NCBI RefSeq assembly: GCF_905475465.1 | Contig: NC_062252.1 | Span: 992,001 to 1,056,000, forward strand | Direction: 5' to 3' | Origin: Pieris napi | Lineage: Eukaryota; Arthropoda; Insecta; Lepidoptera; Pieridae | DNA length: 64,000 bases | Shown: positions 13,101-25,300 of the stretch, piece after piece | Layout: every line of letters begins with the position of its first letter | Numbering within the stretch: the first letter of the stretch is position 1 | Translations under genes and position numbers: made by a program | Notes under the pieces: generated by a model | The model's input: the letters and a program-made list of their open reading frames with translations, nothing else | Told to the model about the DNA's origin: nothing | Database searches by the model: none

Positions 13101-13103
13101 TAG
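346..13103 (+). CDS. Thd1: Thymine/uracil DNA glycosylase (TDG family), 16 exons
   Basis: Base-excision-repair enzyme of the nucleus that removes T or U from G mismatches and, in vertebrates, oxidised 5-methylcytosine. Exons: 346-498, 2521-2652, 3534-3764, 4539-4732, 5277-5556, 6322-6502, 6823-6986, 7609-7815, 8384-8596, 9653-9856, 10029-10161, 10718-10793, 11020-11105, 11344-11605, 12085-12253, 12996-13103. All junctions are GT-AG and phases agree, giving 930 codons plus TAG. Catalytic domain, about residues 20-225: RFNGMSEEEVSRRTLPDH; the IGINPG motif with catalytic Asn55 (human N140 by recall); GIGFTNMV (Asn105); and the MPSSSARCAQ loop with the intercalating Arg183. Two AT-hooks (KKKRGRPKKI) lie at about 259-268 and 301-310. 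A long Pro/Ser/Gly/Tyr-rich tail follows, with a DQIPS motif at 787-791 as in vertebrate TDG. It is much longer than human TDG (410 aa). The ATG is one base after a splice acceptor, so more N-terminal exons may lie upstream. Confidence 0.93.
823..1020 (-). pseudogene. LINE ORF2 C-terminal relic
   Basis: The minus strand reads about 65 codons including FLGNSFRIAAIKLWNRLPDSIR. The 'N-S-F-x-x-A-x-x-L-W-N-x-L-P' pattern is typical of the segment after the reverse transcriptase in Jockey/I-like non-LTR elements. Only this last piece remains; it lies in TDG intron 1 (499-2520). The rest of that intron holds only the AT microsatellite. Confidence 0.5.
1082..1141. repeat. (AT)n microsatellite
   Basis: About 29 uninterrupted AT dinucleotides in TDG intron 1. 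Length is likely to vary between individuals. Confidence 0.95.
3848..4045 (+). mobile_element. RTE-like non-LTR 3' fragment
   Basis: Head 'actagcggacccgac', a middle GCGCCATCT motif, and tail 'cggtccagccgtttaagagg' followed by an AT-rich end. It belongs to the same class as the repeats at 27622 and 39052. It lies in TDG intron 3 (3765-4538), which otherwise shows nothing recognisable. Confidence 0.55.
5277..5556 (+). other. TDG exon 5: twin AT-hook DNA-binding segment
   Basis: This exon joins phase-correctly to exon 4 (AG plus G gives Arg). It encodes an acidic start, two copies of KKKRGRPKKI separated by a Pro/Arg/Ala linker, and a poly-Gln/Pro end. RGRP cores flanked by Lys are the classic AT-hook that binds the minor groove of AT-rich DNA. 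Human TDG has a basic N-terminal region but no comparable C-terminal AT-hook pair that I recall, so this is probably the protein's non-specific DNA-anchoring module. Start and end are set by the acceptor at 5275-5276 and the donor at 5557. Confidence 0.85.
7220..7550. mobile_element. MITE with long terminal inverted repeats
   Basis: A core of 259 bp (7256-7514) begins gggagcgttcaagtattacg and ends in its near-complement. The same core family recurs at 37622-37876. Here the inverted repeat extends about 35 bp further out on both sides (7220-7255 and 7515-7550), so either this copy has longer ends or it sits in the centre of another palindrome. It lies in TDG intron 7. Confidence 0.75.
9105..9240 (-). 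mobile_element. Degenerate tRNA-derived SINE fragment
   Basis: Minus-strand remnant of the SINE family best seen at 47226. It keeps blocks matching the 'caga-cctaaa', 'atgaaacagat' and 'gacccaaaa' segments but lacks the tRNA head. It lies in TDG intron 9. Confidence 0.4.
9373..9545 (-). mobile_element. Degenerate tRNA-derived SINE
   Basis: Second minus-strand copy in the same intron. The 'ggtgctacaaccc', 'aagtaggtgataag' and 'gcttgccagtttccctt' blocks correspond to the 3' half and the conserved middle of the SINE at 47226, heavily mutated. Confidence 0.5.
10189..10345 (+). mobile_element. Possible truncated Tc1/mariner or pogo-type MITE
   Basis: Begins cagtcaacactgtttatgac after a TA and later carries the complement 'tataacgatgtcgttata', suggesting terminal inverted repeats whose right end has been replaced by an AT-rich repeat. 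No transposase. It lies in TDG intron 11. Confidence 0.35.
10339..10390. repeat. Palindromic ATA/AT simple repeat
   Basis: ATA trinucleotides run into an AT dinucleotide run and then TAT trinucleotides, forming a self-complementary AT block able to extrude as a cruciform. It abuts the right side of the putative MITE fragment. Confidence 0.85.
12678..12761. repeat. Two adjacent short hairpins in TDG intron 15
   Basis: The first pairs 'tttttttgcta' with 'tagcaaaaaaa'. The second (12727-12742 with 12746-12761) pairs 16 bases with one mismatch around a 3-nt loop. Both lie in a very AT-rich stretch and may be parts of a decayed MITE. Confidence 0.6.
12795..12870. repeat. Dispersed retroelement tail fragment
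   Basis: 'ataaaactttattcatg-cagaaatatgg' followed by 'aaattcatct-tcgctag' matches repeats at 33504-33605 and 63393-63470. The same tail, in the other sense, forms the 3' part of the SINE at 39364-39660. Confidence 0.5.
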
Positions 13104-16100
13104 TGAATCTCTGCCCTCCACAGTGCAAACAGTTGCTCACTAAGTACGAAGTATTCCTGGTAAAAGCAAGTTCTTCATGCTGGTTTGAAAAAACATTTGT
13201 ACAGTCTCGAATGTAACATTAAAATTGTAACAAATTCATAGTGATTTTTTACTTCAAATTATGTCGCTTAACGAGGCGTTTTTAAATGAGCAACTGTTTA
13301 ATCTGTGCTAGTGTGATCGCCCCCCTTCGAACTGATGAGCTTAATTTGTATCCTTTATTTGTAAATATTGTATGTATTTATTTTTTCGGAACGCTAGGCA
13401 TCACATTAGTTTCGAGAAGGCCCGTATTTCTGAACGTGCTTGAGTCGCGTTTGCCTATACGGCCCTAGGAATTTTTACTTAAGGGTTTTTTGAATACGAC
13501 TCGCGCGGGGACGTCGAGTACTTAATTTAGTGGAAATGTCGCCGGTAGATGGAGCTGCTTTAAAGTATTATTTCGTTTTTAAATACATTGATTTTAAATA
13601 GCGCCATCTATTGACGGTCTTGGTTCCAAATTGGAAATTTAGTGGTGGTATCTCTTGCCAATGTTTGTCGCGTTCTAGTCACTTTGATTCGTGTCGGCTA
13701 GTCAAATTTAACTGAAGTTTGCGACCCCGCGCGTGGCGCTACGGAATTTTTTATCTAAGTCACAAGAGCGGCCTATGAAAATTTATTTTTAGTTACGTGG
13801 AGTTGGTATTTACAAATTTAAGCATTTTATACAGATATTAAGTGACTTTTCATCTTTTTGTGAAGGCAATCCTAAATCAACTTATAAACGTCGCTCAGCT
13901 TTTGGTCTAAAATGGAGAGCCGTTTAGTTGAGCGATGTTTATAAGTGAGCATAGTACACACAAATGAGATGTGTATTATTTGCAATGTCCCGCTCATTTT
14001 TATGTTAACTGTCAGTGTCAACTGTCATCGTGCATTTTAATGTTACCCACATTTTGCTATTAAGATTTGCGGATTTTAATAACAAAAATAGCTTCGGATC
14101 GCTAGTGACTAGCATAATTTTACATTAAAAATCTATATTTTATTATTCGTGCGCCATTTTACTCTAAGGATATGTTGTACGACTGTTTACGTATAGATTT
14201 ATTTTCGAGTTAATGCATAATTTAGGGTGCTGTGGGTTTTTTGTTAATGCTAAAGGTGGGCGGGGATTTAGTCACACGTCAGTGTTGCCATTTTTTATTC
14301 TTTAAATCTCCGCGCATTTCTAGTTTACTATTTCCTTGTCTTTAGTACGTTTTTTTCGTGTCACCGTTTGAATGGGGTATGGTGTTAGCAATCTTGTACA
14401 AAATTTCTTTTTGCACAAAAATAAGTTAGGTAAAAACGAAAACATACGTAATAAAGACATATACGTTTAAAGCTAGGTTTACATGAAAGAATTTATATAT
14501 TTTAGTGATGGAAGTCGCGTGGACGGTCGCAAGCCGTCGGTTTGTGCTCAATGCGTCGCGGGTGTGGCGATGCCTATCGGGGCGGTGTTAGAAGCGAATG
14601 ACATTAATTAAAAATTTACGGACTAATTAAACGCGATATTGGCCGATGGAATTTTTTATTGTTAAACGACATAATACCAAAAATAACTAGACCGCTATAG
14701 TATAGGTACAATAGACAGCACACGCGTGGTCACGTGACTATTTTGACGGGCGATGGCGGGTCACGCCTGTCTCCGAAGTGTATTTGTCTTTGGTAGATTC
14801 AAAGGTAAGATACTGAGTCGACTTAGCGCTAAGTATAGCTGTCATATGGCATAAACCTATTGGAGTTTGACATATGGGAGAAATATTGTCGCTAATTACT
14901 CTGACTCTTAGTCTGTGGACATTATTTATTAATATTGCTCCAACTCTTACGATTTGTCAAGTATCAAGATCGATTTCACATTTGTTCGTTAAGGTCCAAA
15001 AACATTCACGTTTTAGCTTTTCCATACAAAAATCTATTAAGGGTAAACCGATATGCCAAGAACGTAATTTGTTTTAATACCGCCTCTTTCGAGTCCTATA
15101 CGACTTTTGATAAGAACAAAGAGAAGACGTAAGTAGGTTAGCGAGTAGTGGCGTGTAGCGTAAGGTTTTGCATATTTTCACTTGTGATATTGTATGGGGT
15201 GTGTTGAGCCCTCTTTGTTCCTATTAGAACACCATGTATATATATTAGGTATTTATTTCGTGAAATTCTCGTTTGGCGCATCGCCGCACTGTTACGCATC
15301 TATTTATTCAAATTTCGGTCAAATTATTTTAAAAATGTAAACAACAGGGTATTTAAGATTGCTTAAGAGTTTTATTTATTTTAAGTTTCGCCTCGCGCTT
15401 ACTTTACCGTACTTATTTTTTTAAGTGTATGCTCCGACAATGTAAAATCAATTTGTGATATTTATATTAACTGCCAAAAGTTTTGTTTTGTGACTTTTGT
15501 CATGTCGGTTGGGGCGTTTTCGTTATGAAGACGTCTCATGTAAATATGAGTGCTTTTTACTTCTTATATGTTTATGCGTAATTCTTTTTTGTACATATTT
15601 TTTTTTGAGTACTTAACTTTCTGGTTTCGTGTCGGTTACGAATAAGGCTAAATGCGATTTTACCAATATCCCATTTAAATTATTACTACCATTATTGGAA
15701 TATGACGCAGGCAATGTATGCAGTAGCTACTGATATTAACGTTTAGGTAACCGACACAGCTTCTTGGCCTATTCTCGAATAAGTTGTGATCGTATTGTGT
15801 TCCAGTCTCGAATATTAGTGTGCAATGTGAATCGATGACCGCTTGTATTGAACCGTTCGGCGACAATCGTTCGCTGACTTTGCCGTGTCAGGAGTAATCT
15901 AAGTCTAGTTCTAAGTCTCTATCAACGAGTTAGTTTAAGTGCGCAACGTTACGTGCGCGCACGCATTGGCGTACGTAAAACGTTGTGTGCGCGTACGTTG
16001 GATGTACGTATGCCTGCGTAACGATGTATCTAATCTCTCTAAGTGCTACGGTTCGTTGCGCAGACGTCTACTTGACACCCGGGAAACGCCTGCGCAACTA

Positions 16101-19100
16101 ACATTGTTAGGGTTGACCAGTGCATTGAGTCGCTCAACTATTTGTACAGCATGTATATTTTTGTAAAATTTCAACTCTTCGTGGCAATATCAAATTTTAA
16201 ACTCTTATTGATAACTAGTACAATTGTTATACAGTTTTTGTTTGTTAGAGATTTTGTTTTGACGCTGTCGGTGATAAGACTGACTCATTTTGATAGTTGC
16301 ACGACTCACGCTAACGCACTGTCGAAGTCTTTATTCGGGACAGTTCATGTCGCCATCGTTGACCCTTAGGGCCGTACTTAAACATTAAATAAAGCGACGC
16401 AATTTTTTAATTTACGTTTAGGTTGATTATACTTGCTTACTTGTACGAGTATCAAAAATGATTTCAATAGAACATCCAAATGGATAAATTTTGGAAGCAA
16501 ACTATATTTTTAGAACCTGAGATGGATGATCTTGAGATGTTTAACTTTAATTATTGTTTGAGTATTTGGTCATCAATAATACAAGACATACTGCACCCGA
16601 ATTTGGGCTCTTGTTGCGCGCGGTGTAATCAGATTTTTCTAAGTAAATATACCTTCGAAGTAAAAATTAGTAGAAACCGTTTTAATTACTTTGTACACCG
16701 CGTGTAGCCACTCTTTTTCTTGTTAAGCCTTGGGTTGCATACGCGGGCTTAGCGGAGCGTGGACTCGCTGAGCCTACGAATGTAAGGCAGGCGCAAGGGC
16801 GTACGACGTATCGCCAATTGGTTGTGAATATTCGCTTGTCGCCCGTCAGCCTCATCAACACAGTATTGCCGAACGCAGGAACTCGTAAGCAATAATACTA
16901 GATGTATAGAGCAATAAATACAAAGTTTTCGTTGCCCTTTCGGTGTTGAAAACTGTCTGTGAATATTATGAAAGTTACCCGCGACAGCGCGTGCAGAGTT
17001 CCGAAAGGCGAATATCGAATCTAGCTCAATTTTTTCATAATTGTAATTTATTCGCTTGTTGTTTGCCGTTTCGATTTGTTCTTGGCTGGTTTTAGATAAT
17101 ACAATAGCGGTAATTCGTGGAATTTTAAGAGTTGATAGAATTGATAATTTGTAGTTGCTGGTCTCCAGCCTCCAAGCTGCATAGTACTCAAACGACTCGC
17201 ATTTTTAAATAACGGTGCTTATTTCTCGTATGTTTGTTTCGGCGCGACGCGTTGTGGACGGCTGGCATATCAGCTATCGAGAATAACGTGTTAACTTTAG
17301 TCAATTATTTGATTCGGTCCCGCTTCGGCGCGTCGCGTCACGTTATAAAGTACAATTTATCTTTATCATTAATTAATTATAGTACATAAACTGTTGAGCT
17401 ATGTCGCAAGTTCTCGTCAGGCCGGTTGAGTGTCCGTTTATATTATACTTACGCTAGCTGTAACGATTGATAATGTTTGTACAGTTTTTATCGATACTTC
17501 TCGTAGCGTACTAAGCAAGAAATATTTTAGTATATATTTAAAATCTAATCGAATTACATTTTAGTGTATAAAATTGCTCGAGTATTTCAAATTGCGTTTT
17601 TTCATCTTTGTATTGTCCTATCGGTTTTATTTATCATCTGAAAACGATCCGTATGTAATTAGAAATTTAACTGGAAGAATTTTAAATAAATTAATACTAC
17701 ATTAATATTATTTAAGTAATGTATTATAAAATAGGAATAAGGTAAAAAGTTATTAACATTGTATGGAAAATTGTGACAAAATTATAGTCATTTGTAATAT
17801 TAAAGTGATGTTTTATTCTACACCTTTATCCTTTTGCATTATTTTTACAAATTAAACTGCGATCCCCTTAACATTATGAAATAATACTGCTTCCAAAGGG
17901 ATTACACACTGGGTATAATAAAAAGCACATAGAAAGGGAGAATATGAATAATGATTGCATGCCTTTTTGTAGAGTGGAACCACTAACGAAAATATAGTTC
18001 GGGCATTTTTTTATTACTGATTATTTTTACATAAACACCGTGCTAATGTGCCGTGCGATTTGAAAGCGCAGAATGGTTTTCCTTTCACACGAATCAATTA
18101 TTTCAACTAAGGAATAATTTTCTGGTATTGTGTGTATGCCCGTTCTGTTTCATTTACTACGTATCATAATATGTACATTTTTTCAAATACTAGTTGTATT
18201 TATACCATATTAATACTATAAAGACAGATATAACTAAATACTTATAATAATATACATTGAAATAAATAACTAAACTTAACATAAACTAAAATATATCATT
18301 AAAAGGAGTGTCTTTAGGCAAGGTTCCGAAGATACTGGCAGCGTTCCCCCTTTGAATTGCTAAACTAATTCTTTGTCCGTGTCATAACTTTTTAAGATAT
18401 CTCTGGCGTTACGACTTTTGTCGAATTAGCTCATAGAAAAGTATTTACACTATGACGCGTGTATGTTTCACGCAAGGGCTGGTCCTTTAGTTATTATTCT
18501 AAGCCTTAGAATCTAAGGTTATTGGGTAAATATGAATTATTGCCGGTAAGAGGTTTTCAATTCCAATAATGTTACAAGGAGACATTTACATGTTATAAAA
18601 CGGTTATCGTGCTAATTTAAGGAAAGCGCCATCTATAACTGTATAACTAAGTTACAATGACAAATCTAAATCAGAAGCCGTCTGTGGACAAGTTAAGATT
18701 AATAAGTTTTGATAATTTCTTTAACAGTTAATTTTTAAAAACTTTTTTATGTAGATTTTCGTGTCGATATTTCAAATCATGTTTGAATGCATGCTAATTC
18801 TAGATTTACATATATTCTAGAAAAAATATCATTATTACACAAATATATTGTGCTAAATAGAATCTTATAAGAACTATCTAGGGGCTAGAGGCCTGTGTTG
18901 GAGTAGATACGGGAACAATACCATAATTAGTTAAAGTACAAAAAGATGAATATTGATGTATTTTTATTTGTACATTTTACACTCGTAAATATCTACTCTG
19001 TATTAGCTGTCTATGGTGTTAGTTTATGATTTTGACCATCATGACAACTGACACCATTCCTTTAATGTCATTCTAATTAATACTCTTCACATTTTGGTAT

Positions 19101-19351
19101 TTGGTTACGCTAGCGAAGTCTTTGTGGGTCCAAATTAATTTTATTTACTGGGCAAAAATAATACTTTCAGTGATATAAATACGAAAAAAGTGTGTTAAGA
19201 GGAAAGTACTTGGTATTTAGTTTAAATTTCTGAAATAAGTGTAACCATAAAGAAAGTGAAGTTTGATGGCCGTGCATCCATAGACAATTTCAGTTGTCCC
19301 AGAAGTTCCGAAAGATCGGCGGATTGCCTGTAGAATTCGTTGTGGATTGAG
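13104..19351. other. Repeat-poor tract: TDG 3' UTR and/or intergenic, Pur-alpha promoter
   Basis: No exon, SINE, LINE or MITE was recognised over 6.2 kb, in contrast to the introns on both sides. Candidate poly(A) signals AATAAA lie at 14450, 16388 and 16913; none is clearly the end. Pumilio-type TGTAAATA octamers occur at 13360 and 15539. Other landmarks are a hairpin at 13881-13945, a CpG-dense patch at 15945-16030 and GCGCCATCT motifs at 13601 and 18626. The last part must include the Pur-alpha promoter; no TATA box is evident. Confidence 0.5.
13881..13945 (+). ncRNA. Candidate RNA hairpin downstream of TDG stop
   Basis: Bases 13881-13900 pair with 13926-13945 over 20 positions. The only two deviations are G.U wobbles when read as + strand RNA; on the - strand they would be A.C mismatches. 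The loop is about 25 nt. The shape is compatible with a small pre-miRNA or a structured 3' UTR element; no homology is known to me. Confidence 0.35.
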
Positions 19352-22300
19352 ATGTCGGATATCGGCAGCGGTGACGAGGGGATTTCTAGTCAGAGTACGT
19401 ATTTATTTACAATGGTATAGCGTCTATACGTATAATTTACCGCTGTCGAATTCGCGGACCGCGGGCTATATTTTCAGCTGTCGTACGGTTCTATAGCAAA
19501 TATTTCATTGTTCCTGTTTCAAAATGGCGAATTTGTATCTGTAATAAGTCGAACGTTGAGGCCTCGAGGGGTTTCTGGTGCGGGATCGGTTAAGCGGCGG
19601 GCGACGGCAAAGCGACGGCCGCCCGGCTGACGACTCGTAAGCGCGGCGAGAGGTTGTCGACCTATCGATTTTTTTGTCTGCGACCTCTTGTCGGCGGGCG
19701 GGCCGTTGACTGGTGTCAACCAGGGTGGCTCCCGGGTCTGCGGAGGCGCCGAGCCACCGCTCTTCAAGTCAGCTGACATCATGGCAGGTCAGTGTTAACG
19801 TGAGTGCAGTATATCTTCCATTATGACACTGCTCCTTTCTTTGTTTTTTCCTGAAATAGTTAAATTTTTCTTAAATTTTCTTTGTTCAGTGGTGAGTGAA
19901 GTGTATTGTGAAAAAGTGAAAGTGTTCTTCATTAGGTGGTGCTAAATATTTGATCAATGAAGTGTGAACAAAGGATTGTGTCAGTTGTTACTAAGCTATA
20001 TTGTGTAACTTGGTAGGTTGTATATAGTTAAATATTGATTTTTAGTGCTGAATTAGTATTCACATGCCAGCTGATAGAGTATGCAGAAAATCTTAAACCT
20101 CAGTGACCATTTTGGTTGGAAAAAGATACTTAAAACTGTAAGTATTCAAGTGAAGTGTGAAGATTTAAAATTTTATCAGCATTAAACCTTTTAATTGTAT
20201 TTTGTTTATTTCCTTACTTCTCCTGAAATTAACATACTGCTTAGCCTAATTGAGACTTGCTAAACTTATACACATTTCTTAGTAAAATATTTACAATTTG
20301 TAAAATAAATTGATTAAAAAGTTAGATAAATTAATGGTCTAACCATGAGTACCATTGTTATACAAGGATGTAAAATCAATATTTTTATAAAAAGTCTGAA
20401 TTTTAACTATAGTAACTATTTTGTTCTATAGTAAAAAATCAGATTTTATTGATCTTCAGTAAATATGACATAACTCTTAATCTTTATTATAATATTATTT
20501 CAATTTAACTATAATTTAGGTGACATTTTAGGTCTTTTTAACCTATTTGGTTACCATCTCTTATTATTTAATCTTAGATAATGTAATAGTTAATATTGTT
20601 AAAATGTTTAAGACATTTATTTATGATAATACAAATTTATAAAAATAGTGATGGGCAATGTATATAAAGATGGATTAAAATTGTCTAAATACAGGCAATA
20701 TATTAATTAATAGGTATTTGTGTTATTTTACAAATACTTGTACTATATAAGGTTATTTGTAATATACTTGCTTTTATACCTAGTTTTAATATATATAAAT
20801 ATACTGGGAAAAGTTCAACTGTAAAAGAGGTTACCATCTAGGTTATAGAATAATCAGTAAATTTGTGGTATGTAAATTATTACAGTTTGATAAGACAATG
20901 CTAGTGTCTAGTCTTGGTCTTAATAGTATCTTTTAACCAAGCCTAGAACTATTAGAATAGTCATTCAATTATATGTATTACTTTGACCTTGACTGGTATT
21001 TGTGTCGAGTTCAGAGATCCTTGTTTGGCAGACAATCTTGTATCATAAGCTCCTGTATCCCCGGTTCCATCTGATTCTTTTCAATGGCCTACTGAAATGG
21101 CTAAATAGATAATAACATAATAAAGAAAACATAAGACAGTGTGTAATCTTTTTTTAGCTTATATATGTGGCAAATTTATTTAACTACTTAACGAATTATG
21201 CCTAAATAATTAAAAGTAGTTTCTATTTACTGACCTTGGTACAGTGTTTCCCATCGTGGGACCTACGCCCTACAAAGAGGCAATTTGATTGCTAAGGGGA
21301 CCTATTCGATAATTGTTTGTAATTTTCAGTTTTTCTTTATGTTTTGAAAATGTACTTAGTGATTCGTTAACATTAAGTAATTTCTTCCTCAAATCCTCTT
21401 TTAAGTGAACAATTCAATTTTTTAATTTTAAAAGTTATGTATGTTACATATGGGGGGGTGGGGGTCATAAGAATTCTAAAAAGGCAGGGAGGGCATGGCA
21501 CAAAAAAGGTTGGGAAACACTACCTTAGTACACATATTTTGGCTGCAGTTGTTTAGTTTTTTAGTTCCCAGTATTAGCGTATTAGTTACTTTATGTAAGA
21601 CGTTCGGAAAAAAGTTAATAGGAATTAGACTTAAAAGTAAACTTTCATTTTCTAAATGCAAAATAATTAGCTAGTATTTATTGCTACAACTTAATGGATT
21701 TTAATCATGGCCAATCATCTAAATATTCCCTTTAATTTGTCTCGCAACCTAATAGGTATTTGTGAAATATTTCATCTCTTTACTAATTTTATAATAATTC
21801 TCCTATTAGTAATTCTGTAACAGATTGTCTATTGAGCAAGACATTGTGAAAAGATTTCGCATATTGCCAATTTATTTCGTCTATTACAAGCTTGCGTCAT
21901 GGCGTTTTTTTACCTTGAGAGCTACCATCACTTGTAAACGGTGATGTTCGACATGATTTCGTAATTGTTTTTTTGTTCTAATTTGATTGATTAAAGAATA
22001 AAATAACAGTATTTTGCTCAAGAGTTTCAATGAGCTTTATTTTTGTTACTATTTCATTATTATTTATATTCTAAATTAAGCTCACCAACTTCAAACAAGA
22101 TGCTCTTTAGTTTGACTTATGTCTTGTATTTTTCGGATACGATTGGTATTGTAAAATATTTGAATGTGATCACTATTTAGGCTTTCATGTACGTGTGCAT
22201 ACATCTAGCGTGCACGAATTTATCTAAAAGTAAAATATAGATATTTTCCAACTTCGGCGCATTCTTTCGTTTTCAGGTATTTGAAGTTGGATAAATTTTT

Positions 22301-25300
22301 GGATATTAGATTTTTCATCAGGAAATCGAAATGTACCGAATAAATAATTAAACATTGTATTCTAATTTGATTAAATAATAGGTACAGTTAGAATAATGCC
22401 TCAATTGCTTGAATAAAGAATTCTAATGGATTTGAATGAAAAATATTATTTTCAATTATGGTTATGTACCTAATTTAATTTATTTAAGATTATAAAATAA
22501 ACATATAGAAAAATTTAAATACTTATAAAATATTTGTCACTTCTATCCAAATTAATACATACTTACTCGCAAGTGATGTATTGAATAATAATATCCAATG
22601 CGTTCGAATTATAGAAAGCGTTTTTCTTATATTTTTGTTTGTAATTATAATTAATTTACATTTAATTAGTACGATACATTTTTATATTCATTCTTGGTTT
22701 AAAGTATGCCCACCTAGTTTTAAAGAACGCTAAGATCTCATTGCCGTAGTGTTGTGATACTCATCGTACTTAGCTTGTCATATTATACTGAGGGTAAAAT
22801 ATTTATATATCCAATACGGAAGTCACACTTACAGCTAAATCTTGACGCCAATTTTTTTGCCTCGATATGGCAATTTCTGTGTAAGGAAGACGTTATAATT
22901 CTAAAGCGTTTTTGACATAACATTGCTTTATAAATCATTTAAGGCCCTATCCCAGCACGAATTGCTGTGTCAGTGTCTCGGGGTGGACTGCGGGGCGCAG
23001 TGGAGAGCTGGAGCACTGAGTCGCGCCAGCCCACAATCACAATTAGTTATGTAAAACATTAAATGAATGTAATTTAATTTTTTTTCTAAAATGGTTTACT
23101 TGGCTTAATGTATTGTGTAAATTTAAAAATCTTGTTCTATGTTTGGTTTTTTTGTATCAAGCGAATATATTAATCGTATATCGATTTTTCAAAATGGATA
23201 CATAAACTACTCAACTCCACCATATATTTTTTCCATTCCCTACTTCAAGAAACGATGCCCAAAAATGGCAAGAAACAATGTACTTTTTTGGAGTTATTAA
23301 TGACCGATCTGGTTGGCGACCAGATAACACATGGTTATTTAAAAGATGTGTAAGAGATCTAACGGTGGCATAGAAACGTTTATTAAGGTGCATAGCGTAT
23401 AATATAATAATGTTTAGTCTTTCACAGTATGGCGTAAATATTGAAGTAAATTCCCTTAAATTTCTTGCATGGTTTAATTTTAATTGCTTCTAGTAGTGTT
23501 TCGGATCCTTTGACAGTAGCCATTTGCCGGAAATATATGTATATTTAAAAATGCCATTCAGATCTAATCCAATTCATTACGGCCCTGACAATATTTAGTT
23601 TTTAACAGGCTGCGACGGCGTGTGATTTCACATATTAAGATTGATAATCCTTGTACATACCTTTTGTACGTTACGAATACCAACGGAAACAACTTCCTGT
23701 GCATTTAAATGTCGAAAAGGCCGTCGTAATAGTCAATAAAACAAGTTGGCGAATAAAATCGGCCCCCTATTCGATGCGGAGCGCGATTTCTCAAGAAAAA
23801 CTGGGTTTCACTTTTTTTGTGCGTCTGGCCCGCGTCTGACGAGTAAAGCTATTGACCAGCCTTGAACCACTTATGTAACGTAGTCTAGTCGACAAGTTGA
23901 AAATGGAACAAAATAGAGATACTACTCTTAAAATTATGTGCGATAGCTCATTGGATCCGGAATGACGTCTAGAAAAATGTGCTAAAAGCGTGTATTAGCA
24001 CATAAAAAATTGCAAAAGTTATAGACCATTAAAGATGAAAAAATAATGGCATTTAGTTTTTTACCAATATTTAATAAACTATTAATATTTAAGAAATTTC
24101 AAATAAAGATTCTGAAAGAGGAGGAAATTTCCAATAAAAAACTCCTGACTCCCAGAACTCTATCTCCATTATTTATAATGTTAATTTAACGCTGAAAATA
24201 GGTCTGCGGTTGACATTTTTAGGATTCGCGCGTGGCGTCAAAAGCGACTACGGCACATTAATTAATTTATTTAAGGTATTGAATATTTTTTTTTAAATTT
24301 GAAAAAATTATGGTGTGTTCTGAACACTATAATTAATTTATTCCCGTTGAAAATTTTACTTAAAGTTAATTTTTCAACAAGTTAAATAATTGTTAACTAA
24401 CGAAATTTTCTCGAACGACCGTCTTAATTGTAAGTGAAAAAAAATGTTTAAATAATGGTCGTAAAAATATTTCGCTTCGTAGAGCCTTTCTTACTTACAT
24501 ACTTAACAAGATCGTGCCATAAAAGTTAAAAAAATATTTATACTTTGTTTATAACATTTTTTTTACTTAAACAAAAACTTAAAAATCCATGTAATGATGT
24601 TAAAAAAATTTTTTTTTTTCTAAATCATCATATAATCGTTTTTTTATTAATACAAGATATTTATTGATTTGCAAAAAAAAAAATTCCCGCCATTTGTTGA
24701 TAATTTTTTTTTAAACAAATTGATTAAATCAATATTTTTTAAAAAAAATTTAACACAACTTTATTACATTAAAAATTTTATGATTTTTAAAAAAAAAATT
24801 TTTCCTTAATAACAATTTTTAATTGTTTATAATCGTTTTTTTTAATTTTCTATTGTTTAAATAATTAGTTAAGAAATTTTTTTTTTCCTAAAAATCATAA
24901 TTGACAGTCTTCTATAAAGTAACAGAAAAAAATTGTTTTTTAATCAACAATTCTATTGTTTATTAACTTACCAATTTGTTATAAACAAATATTCAACTTT
25001 TGTTTATTTTTTTTCTAAAACTTCTAAAATTAACAAAAACAACCATATATAACAAAGTATAGAAAAACATTTTTTTAATTTTAAATAAAAGTAATATTCA
25101 TGATAATCAAAAAATTTCCAAAAAAATTTTTTCTATACTTTGTTATATATGGTTGTTTTTGTTAATTTTAGAAGTTTTAGAAAAAAAATAAACAAAAGTT
25201 GAATATTTGTTTATAACAAATTGGTAAGTTAATAAACAATAGAATTGTTGATTAAAAAACAATTTTTTTCTGTTACTTTATAGAAGACTGTCAATTATGA

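Noticed and set aside
19519..19782. 87-codon minus-strand frame
   Set aside because: Explained by the GC-rich patch, which lacks stops on both strands; no domain seen.
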